Part shown: positions 58,575 to 64,000 of the stretch, one piece after another
How the letters are laid out: each line of letters starts with the position of its first letter
How positions within the stretch are numbered: the stretch's first letter is position 1
Source of the DNA: Eudorina sp. 2006-703-Eu-15
Taxonomy: Eukaryota; Chlorophyta; Chlorophyceae; Chlamydomonadales; Volvocaceae
DNA length: 64,000 nucleotides
Direction: 5' to 3'
Assembly: GCA_003117195.1 (NCBI GenBank)
Contig: BDSI01000023.1
Coordinates: 496,001-560,000 of the forward strand
Made by a program: the position numbers and the translations under genes
Notes under the pieces: model-generated
What the model saw: the letters and a program-made list of their open reading frames with translations, nothing else
What the model was told of the DNA's origin: nothing
Databases searched by the model: none

Positions 58575-60754
58575 TTAAATCCGATAGGTGTACCCCACGT
58601 TCACGTCCTTGCACAGGCAGACCATCATGGTGCGCTGCTGCCAGTTTTCCAGCGGAAGGCCGATCTCCAGCTTCGTTTTCGTCCTGTACACAGGATGGGT
58701 GGGTCAGCTCATTAGTGCAGGAAGATGGTACAACATCCGCGGAGCCACATCGCAGCCATGCAGTACTTAACTAGCAGGTTACCAATACATTGGTAAACTT
58801 AATATGACAGTTACGGCACACGGCATGAGGTACACCTCTCTAGTGACCACTGCGCATTTGCCAATGGCTCGCATGAACATTGCTCACTTGTTGAACTCGT
58901 CCGGGGACAATGAGTTGTGGATTGCCTTGGACAGCGCTGTGTACAGGGCTGCGGTTACAGGGACGGGGCAGCGTTCGTCGCAGGGGCCGGGGCAGGGCGT
59001 GGTGTCCAGGTCCATGGGCCGGGGACATCAGCAGCAGCAGGGGGGACAACATCAAGCGGGACAGCAACAGGGGGGGAGGTGGGAGGCGGCCGGAGGGCAG
59101 GAAGGAGGTGACGGGGCATGAGACGCCGCGGAGCTGTTCGAGTCGTACGGCATCAAGCCCGCGTCGCCGCCGTCACAGACGGAGCACGGCGCTGTCATGG
59201 CGGCGACGCTGCTGCCGCCAATGCTGCTGCTGCCGTTTACAGTCACCGCGCAGTCGACGGCGGCCACCCGCCGGGGCAGCGCCGGCGGACGGCCCCACAC
59301 CGGCGCCTGGCAACATCTGAGCTGTGTCGCGACCGCCCTTGGACAGCGCCGTCGCGGCCTTGGCCATCTCCTCCCTCCGGAGCTGCTCCTCCAGGATCTG
59401 CTTCTCCACCTCCGCAGGGGGCAACCCCAGGTGCTGCTTGAACTCGACGCTGGTGGCCGCACACCACAGCTGCAGCAGCCGCAACGCCAGGCCCGGCGCC
59501 GACAGCTGCAGCGCGCCGTCGGCGGCGCGCTCGCGCGCCGCCGCGCCGCTGGCCTCATACAACGCGTCGACGTACTGCACATACTTGAGTACGGCGTAGG
59601 CGTATTCCGCCGGTGACATCTTGCTGGCGTCGAGCGGCGGCGCCGGTGCAGCGGCGGCGCCACCAGGTTCCGAGGGCGCACTGGCGTCAGCCGGCTCCGA
59701 CGGCGACGGCGGCTCCGACGGCTGCGGCCGTCCCTGCAGCGCCGCCTCGTGGGCGTTGAGCAGTTCTGAGTCGATCCGTGCCAACAACTCCGCCGCGACG
59801 GCGGGATCCAGGCCGTAGGCCGCCGCCGCCGCCGCCTCCGTGGACTTAGACTGTTCCCGCATCAGATCCATCTGCTGCCGCAGCCGCTGCCGCAGCAACG
59901 TGGCGTAGGGGTTTCCTTCCAGTTCTTAGGCAGGGGGCTGAGCACAGCGGGAGAGCGGCGGCAAGCCCCTGGCGCAACCATCAGGAGGTCGGTCTGCCCT
60001 GCCGGCAGAAGTCTGCCGCAGTTCTGTTGCCCCAAACCCTATTGCAGCTCAAGCTCAGATCCAGTGGCGCACACACTTGTTGTTCTTCAGGCACTCCAGC
60101 AGGCTCTTGCGCTCGTGCAGGTACGCGCGCCAGCTGTCTATCGGCTTGGCCTTGTCCCACCGCACGTTGGTGCGCGTGTGCATCGTTTCCTGAATGTACT
60201 CTGCGTGCCAGCCGAAAGGAGCCGCGCCACGTTTGCGCAAGCAGGCAACCATTCCGTTGTGAGGAGTTCGATTTTGCGAAGCGTTGGTTGAGAAGCGGGG
60301 CATTAGAGCGGTCGCGAGTGGTGGTCGGGGCCTTGGGGAGCCCAGCCAGACAGGTGCCGCCCAGCTTACCCATCAGACCGCGCATGTTGACGAAGCCCTG
60401 CGAGTTCAGGTACTGCGCCGTGCTGAGGTTCAGCTCCCCCCGGAGGCGCGCGACCTCCACATCGCGGCGCGCGACCTCCACATCGCGGCGCGCGACCTCC
60501 ACATCGCGGCGCGCGACCTCCACATCGCGGCGCGCGACCTCCGCATCGCGGCGCGCGACCTCCGCATCGCGGCGCGCGACCTCCTTTTCGCCACGCTCAA
60601 TCGCTGTGTTGAGCTCGCCCCGGAGCTTCTCCAATTCCGTGTTGAGCTCGCCCCGGACCTTCTCCAGGAGCTTCTCCAGCAGCGCGTTGCGGTGCATCAA
60701 AGGCTCGACAGCCTTCGCCGCCTTCGGGGTGGTGAGGGAAGCCACGGGCAGCAC
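58575..60754 (-). CDS. Coiled-coil protein, left-arm copy
   Basis: Unrecognised family, minus strand. From 60754 the frame reads AVEPLMHRNALLEKLLEKVR, then a heptad array EVARRDA twice, EVARRDV four times and EVARLRG, then LSTAQYLNSQGFVNMRGLMG before a GTAAGC donor. After an unresolved acceptor, an exon ending at 60077 encodes WHAEYIQETMHTRTNVRWDK and AYLHERKSLLECLKNN. Two 3' exons (58948-58888, LYTALSKAIHNSLSPDEFN, and 58683-58575, TKLEIDLPLENWQQRTMMVC to GYTYRI) complete the set seen in the right arm. Between them lies a separate coding segment (59173-59898). The strict heptads predict a long parallel coiled coil. The 5' part differs from the right-arm copy, so this copy may be a rearranged paralogue or pseudogene. 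Confidence 0.45.
59173..59898 (-). CDS. Ala-rich helical protein segment inserted in the left arm
   Basis: Unrecognised. A minus-strand frame with strong algal codon bias encodes MLRQRLRQQMDLMREQSKST, YGLDPAVAAELLARIDSELL, KMSPAEYAYAVLKYVQYVDA, LRLLQLWCAATSVEFKQHLG and EKQILEEQLRREEMAKAATA. It is mostly helical, with a Pro/Ser/Glu linker near the middle. The coding bias fades after GGRDTAQ, where a splice site probably lies. The block is absent from the right arm. The arms diverge at about 59912, directly upstream of this frame. It could be exons of another gene captured by the duplication, or original sequence lost on the right. Confidence 0.5.
   Translation of the reverse strand: MLRQRLRQQMDLMREQSKSTEAAAAAAYGLDPAVAAELLARIDSELLNAHEAALQGRPQPSEPPSPSEPADASAPSEPGGAAAAPAPPLDASKMSPAEYAYAVLKYVQYVDALYEASGAAARERAADGALQLSAPGLALRLLQLWCAATSVEFKQHLGLPPAEVEKQILEEQLRREEMAKAATALSKGGRDTAQMLPGAGVGPSAGAAPAGGRRRLRGDCKRQQQHWRQQRRRHDSAVLRL
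60446..60592 (-). repeat. 21-bp heptad-coding array
   Basis: Seven tandem 21-base units (plus strand CGCGCGACCTCCACATCGCG with variants CCGCAT) encode the EVARRDV/EVARRDA heptads. The right arm has only one such unit before the EVARLRG end unit. Confidence 0.95.
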
Positions 60755-60799
60755 CGACGGGAGGTTTTACGAGCCCGGCCGCAGATTTTTCGGCAAGGA

Positions 60800-62171
60800 A
60801 GAGGTGATGAGCGTCGAGGCGTGTTTGAAGATGGATCAGACTATTCGAGAAGCGACGTTGCCTCTTGCGCACCGCAGGTGGACATTGTCATCGACATGAT
60901 ACAGAAAAATGTCAGCAACGAGGTTATCGACCTCGTACTCCAAGGCCTAGTGGCGAAGGCTGTCGAACCTTTGATGCACCGCAACGCGCTGCTGGAGAAG
61001 CTCCTGGAGAAGCTCCGGGGCGAGCTCAACACAGCGATTGAGCGTGGCGAGAAGGAGGTCGCGCGCCGCGATGTGGAGGTCGCGCGCCTCCGGGGGGAGC
61101 TGAACCTCAGCACGGCGCAGTACCTGAACTCGCAGGGCCTCGTCAACATGCGCGGTCTGATGGGTAAGCTGGGCGGCACCTGTCTGGCTGGGCTCCCCAA
61201 GGCCCCGACCACCACTCGCGACCGCTCCAATGCCCCGCTTCTCAACCAACGCTTCGCAAAATCGAACTCCTCACAACGGAATGGTTGCCTGCTTGCGCAA
61301 ACGTGGCGCGGCTCCTTTCGGCTGGCACGCAGAGTACATCCAGGAAACGATGCACACGCGCACCAACGTGCGGTGGGACAAGGCCAAGCCGATAGACAGC
61401 TGGCGCGCGTACCTGCACGAGCGCAAGAGCCTGCTGGAGTGCCTGAAGAACAACAAGTAAGTGTGTGCGCCACTGGATCTGAGCTTGAGCTGCAATAGGG
61501 TTTGGGGCAACAGAACTGCGGCAGACTTCTGCCGGCAGGGCAGACCGACCTCCTGATGGTTGCGCCAGGGGCTTGCCGCCGCTCTCCCGCTGTGCTCAGC
61601 CCCCTGCCTAAGAACTGGAAGGAAACCCCCTTCTCTGACACTCCACACACAACCGCCCGCATGGATGGCAACCCCAGCCTCTCGCCCCCTGCTTCAGCCC
61701 TCAGACAAAAGACGTCAACTAGCCGTGACACCCTGTGTGCCCTGGTGTTGTGCTCCGTGTAGCGTGGACCACAAGTAGGCGCCGGAGGCGATGGCGCAGA
61801 TGTACACAGCGCTGTCCAAGGCAATCCACAACTCATTGTCCCCGGACGAGTTCAACAAGTGAGCAATGTTCATGCGAGCCATTGGCAAATGCGCAGTGGT
61901 CACTAGAGAGGTGTACCTCATGCCGTGTGCCGTAACTGTCATATTAAGTTTACCAATGTATTGGTAACCTGCTAGTTCAGTACTGCATGGCTGCGATGTG
62001 GCTCCGCGGATGTTGTACCATCTTCCTGCACTAATGAGCTGACCCACCCATCCTGTGTACAGGACGAAAACGAAGCTGGAGATCGACCTTCCGCTGGAAA
62101 ACTGGCAGCAGCGCACCATGATGGTCTGCCTGTGCAAGGACGTGAACGTGGGGTACACCTATCGGACTTAA
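60800..62171 (+). CDS. Coiled-coil protein, right-arm copy
   Basis: Plus-strand paralogue of the left-arm gene. A frame from about 60820 reads EDGSDYSRSDVASCAPQVDI, VIDMIQKNVSNEVIDLVLQG, then LMHRNALLEKLLEKLRGELN, a single EVARRDV heptad, EVARLRG, and LSTAQYLNSQGLVNMRGLMG to a GTAAGC donor at 61164. Further exons end at 61457 (WHAEYIQETMHTRTNVRWDK to LLECLKNN, GTAAGT donor), span 61779-61858 (MAQMYTALSKAIHNSLSPDE), and span 62063-62171 (KLEIDLPLENWQQRTMMVCL to VNVGYTYRT). The last junction fits phase. The acceptors of the second and third exons are less sure. The ATG is not fixed. No known domain or signal was recognised. Confidence 0.5.
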
Positions 62172-63204
62172 GGCAGTGGTCGCCTCGATGCACGCCGACT
62201 GAGTAGACTGTGGGCTGACGCTGTGGCTGGGCGCTGAGCTGGTTTTGGTGGCGCTGCTTTTCGTTGCTACCAACCTGAAAACGCCAGCGTCCCCATCTGC
62301 ACGTGTCGGCCCCGACCCTCGATGCGACGTGATGCGATGCGGACGGGCGCTCTGTGGTGGTTGAGGTTTCTGTTTGTTCGGTTGGTCATCTAAACGACCT
62401 CGTGGGGGTTAAGGGTATTATTGTTGTTGTGGCGGGCACCGAAAGGGCCTCGGCTCATAGCGCTTGGGGGTTAGGGCGCCCCTCCATCGAAGGAAGACGC
62501 TGGGGTACACCTATCGGACTTAAGGCAGTGGTCGCCTCGATGCACGCCGACTGAGTAGACTGTGGGCTGACGCTGTGGCTGGGCGCTGAGCTGGTTTTGG
62601 TGGCGCTGCTTTTCGTTGCTACCAACCTGAAAACGCCAGCGTCCCCATCTGCACGTGTCGGCCCCGACCCTCGATGCGACGTGATGCGATGCGGACGGGC
62701 GCTCTGTGGTGGTTGAGGTTTCTGTTTGTTCGGTTGGTCATCTAAACGACCTCGTGGGGGTTAAGGGTATTATTGTTGTTGTGGCGGGCACCGAAAGGGC
62801 CTCGGCTCATAGCGCTTGGGGGTTAGGGCGCCCCTCCATCGAAGGAAGACGCTGGGGTACACCTATCGGACTTAAGGCAGTGGTCGCCTCGATGCACGCC
62901 GACTGAGTAGACTGTGGGCTGACGCTGTGGCTGGGCGCTGAGCTGGTTTTGGTGGCGCTGCTTTTCGTTGCTACCAACCTGAAAACGCCAGCGTCCCCAT
63001 CTGCACGTGTCGGCCCCGACCCTCGATGCGACGTGATGCGATGCGGACGGGCGCTCTGTGGTGGTTGAGGTTTCTGTTTGTTCGGTTGGTCATCTAAACG
63101 ACCTCGTGGGGGTTAAGGGTATTATTGTTGTTGTGGCGGGCACCGAAAGGGCCTCGGCTCATAGCGCTTGGGGGTTAGGGCGCCCCTCCATCGAAGGAAG
63201 ACGC
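62149..63204 (+). repeat. 352-bp tandem repeat, three units
   Basis: Units 62149-62500, 62501-62852 and 62853-63204 appear identical. Each starts TGGGGTACACCTATCGGACT, which is the end of the coiled-coil gene's last exon, and ends CCATCGAAGGAAGACGC. One slightly diverged unit (with a 7-base deletion) occurs in the left arm. The array therefore multiplies the gene's 3' end and its 3' flank. Confidence 0.97.
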
Positions 63205-63310
63205 GCGTGTGGGTGTGTCATCGCAGGTGGTCTCTCGCAGTGTTGAACTGCAGGGGGGCGTGGCGGCGCTCACGGTATGCGCAAAATAATACATTCCCAG
63301 CCCTGTAGTG

Positions 63311-63826
63311 TTAGGGCTTAGGGGCCTGCCCCTTGGTCCTGGTGTCGCTCGCGTTTGGAGTCTTCGCAAGCGCCTTTCGATCTGCGGTGCTGATAGCGCT
63401 GATAGCGTGGGAAGAGCAGGGGTTACCAGCCGCAGTGGAAGGGTCGTACGAATCGCCCCGGCCCAGGCGCTGAAACAGCCCCGAGAGCAGACCGAGATGC
63501 GTGTTCAGAGTGTTCGGGCTGGGTGCGGCGACCTGGCGCTGCGGCAACCAGCTGGTTTGCAGGTAGACCAGGAGGTCGTTGTCGGTACAGGTCAGTAGGG
63601 TGCGGCCGTGGGGCTGGGTAGCGAGCCAGGCGGATAGGTCGCGACCGGCGGACTCCTGGCGGGAGATGGTGGCGGGAACCAGCGCATTGTCGCAGACTTT
63701 GGCGGCGGCAGCCAGGGCTTCTTCATAGATCTGACGGCTGGTCAGAGGGTCGTGTACGGCGCCAGGGACCGGTGGGGCGCATACGCGGGACAGCCGGGCG
63801 CGGACCAGAGAAGGTTCACCCTCCTG
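63311..63826 (-). CDS. Tyrosine-recombinase-like N-terminal (core-binding) exon
   Basis: After a CTGCAG acceptor the minus strand encodes 171 residues: QEGEPSLVRARLSRVCAPPV, DPLTSRQIYEEALAAAAKVC, RQESAGRDLSAWLATQPHGR, DNDLLVYLQTSWLPQRQV, NTLNTHLGLLSGLFQRLGRG, then DPSTAAGNPCSSHAISAIST, and a basic tail before TAA. The layout of a helix, a segment like DLLVYLQ, a TLNTHLGLLSGLFQRLG helix and a NP-containing turn is that of phage-integrase SAM-like core-binding domains in green-algal Crypton/DIRS-type elements. No catalytic domain (Arg-His-Arg-Tyr) is present here. Its last ~25 codons recur in the left arm near 58060-58133. It is likely part of, or a relic of, the element responsible for the duplication. 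The identification is by pattern only. Confidence 0.45.
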   Translation of the reverse strand, partial: QEGEPSLVRARLSRVCAPPVPGAVHDPLTSRQIYEEALAAAAKVCDNALVPATISRQESAGRDLSAWLATQPHGRTLLTCTDNDLLVYLQTSWLPQRQVAAPSPNTLNTHLGLLSGLFQRLGRGDSYDPSTAAGNPCSSHAISAISTADRKALAKTPNASDTRTKGQAPKP

Positions 63827-64000
63827 CTGCAGGAAGGGGAAGGGAAGGGTGAGAGCCAGCGCAGGACCCCGAGGCGAGTGAGGCAGGCTGGCGCGCTAGG
63901 GGCGCTTACAGTATAGACGGTGGGGGTGGACAGCAAAAAGGGAAAGGCGGCGCCGCCTGTGGCGCGCCCCGGAGGGGGGACCCGTGTTTCGGGCGGCGGG
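63827..64000. other. Right end of window
   Basis: Presumed intron and further 5' sequence of the recombinase-like gene. Nothing else can be called. Confidence 0.3.

Larger units (their letters stand above)
58061..63400. repeat. Compound inverted duplication
   Basis: Left-arm sequence reappears reverse-complemented in the right arm, with nearly identical bases. Matching blocks are about 59915-60725 with 60954-61625, about 58380-58975 with 61795-62370, and 58061-58598 with the outer right arm to about 63405. The unique centre is about 60726-60953. The left arm has an extra 0.9 kb (58975-59912) carrying a different coding segment. The right arm instead has about 150 unique bases and three tandem copies of a 352-bp unit present once on the left. 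The arms are head-to-head, so this is a segmental or element-borne inverted duplication rather than short terminal repeats. Confidence 0.85.

Noticed and set aside
62149..63204. CRISPR-like array
   Set aside because: The repeat is 352 bp and contiguous with no spacers, in a eukaryotic nuclear context.

Overview
This window is nuclear DNA of a green alga, most likely a volvocine or Chlamydomonas-like chlorophyte. It is very GC-rich. Genes are broken into many exons with GTGNG-type donors and pyrimidine-rich acceptors, and coding third positions are mostly G or C. Proteins carry long Ala, Gly, Gln and Pro runs, and introns and intergenic DNA are full of TG microsatellites and small repeats. The products also fit: a prolyl 4-hydroxylase of the hydroxyproline-wall type, an SRCR protein with a Pro-rich tail, an RbcX-type RuBisCO chaperone and plastid-targeted membrane proteins. 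Gene models below were built by joining exons by eye, checking splice phase and protein family motifs. No transcript data were available.

Layout, left to right. 275-2468 (+) is the 3' part of an SRCR/Pro-rich extracellular protein. 3519-6494 (+) is a complete 6-exon prolyl 4-hydroxylase. 7041-11739 (+) is a complete 8-exon TFIIH p44/SSL1 subunit. About 11972-13528 (+) is an unrecognised multi-exon gene. 16360-17488 (-) is a small unrecognised gene. 19411-23498 (-) is a plastid-targeted EamA/DMT transporter with a large low-complexity insertion. 23959-25020 (-) holds Cys-rich coding fragments. 25404-26300 holds retroelement 3' ends. 27358-28103 (+) is a thylakoid-type membrane protein. 30018-31769 (-) is a plastid RbcX homologue, head-to-head with 32318-42186 (+), an 11-exon NSUN2/TRM4-type tRNA cytosine-5 methyltransferase. 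45633-51065 (-) is a 1,810-codon low-complexity open frame. 53375-56976 (+) is a helical-repeat (HPR/OPR-like) protein. From about 58060 to 63400 lies a compound inverted duplication with a coiled-coil gene family, a three-unit 352-bp tandem array and a tyrosine-recombinase-like exon at its right edge.

Most genes are unrelated housekeeping or organelle functions rather than a pathway. The possible functional pairing is prolyl hydroxylase beside a proline-rich secreted protein. The most unusual signals are in the non-coding DNA. A short motif recurs nine times, always inside introns and mostly beside a splice site with fixed polarity. A second intronic motif follows the same rule. A GACCC-NN-GGGTC semi-palindrome recurs nine times. 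The inverted duplication carries two gene copies whose coiled-coil heptads have expanded to different lengths. I saw no tRNA, rRNA, CRISPR or prokaryotic-type operon.
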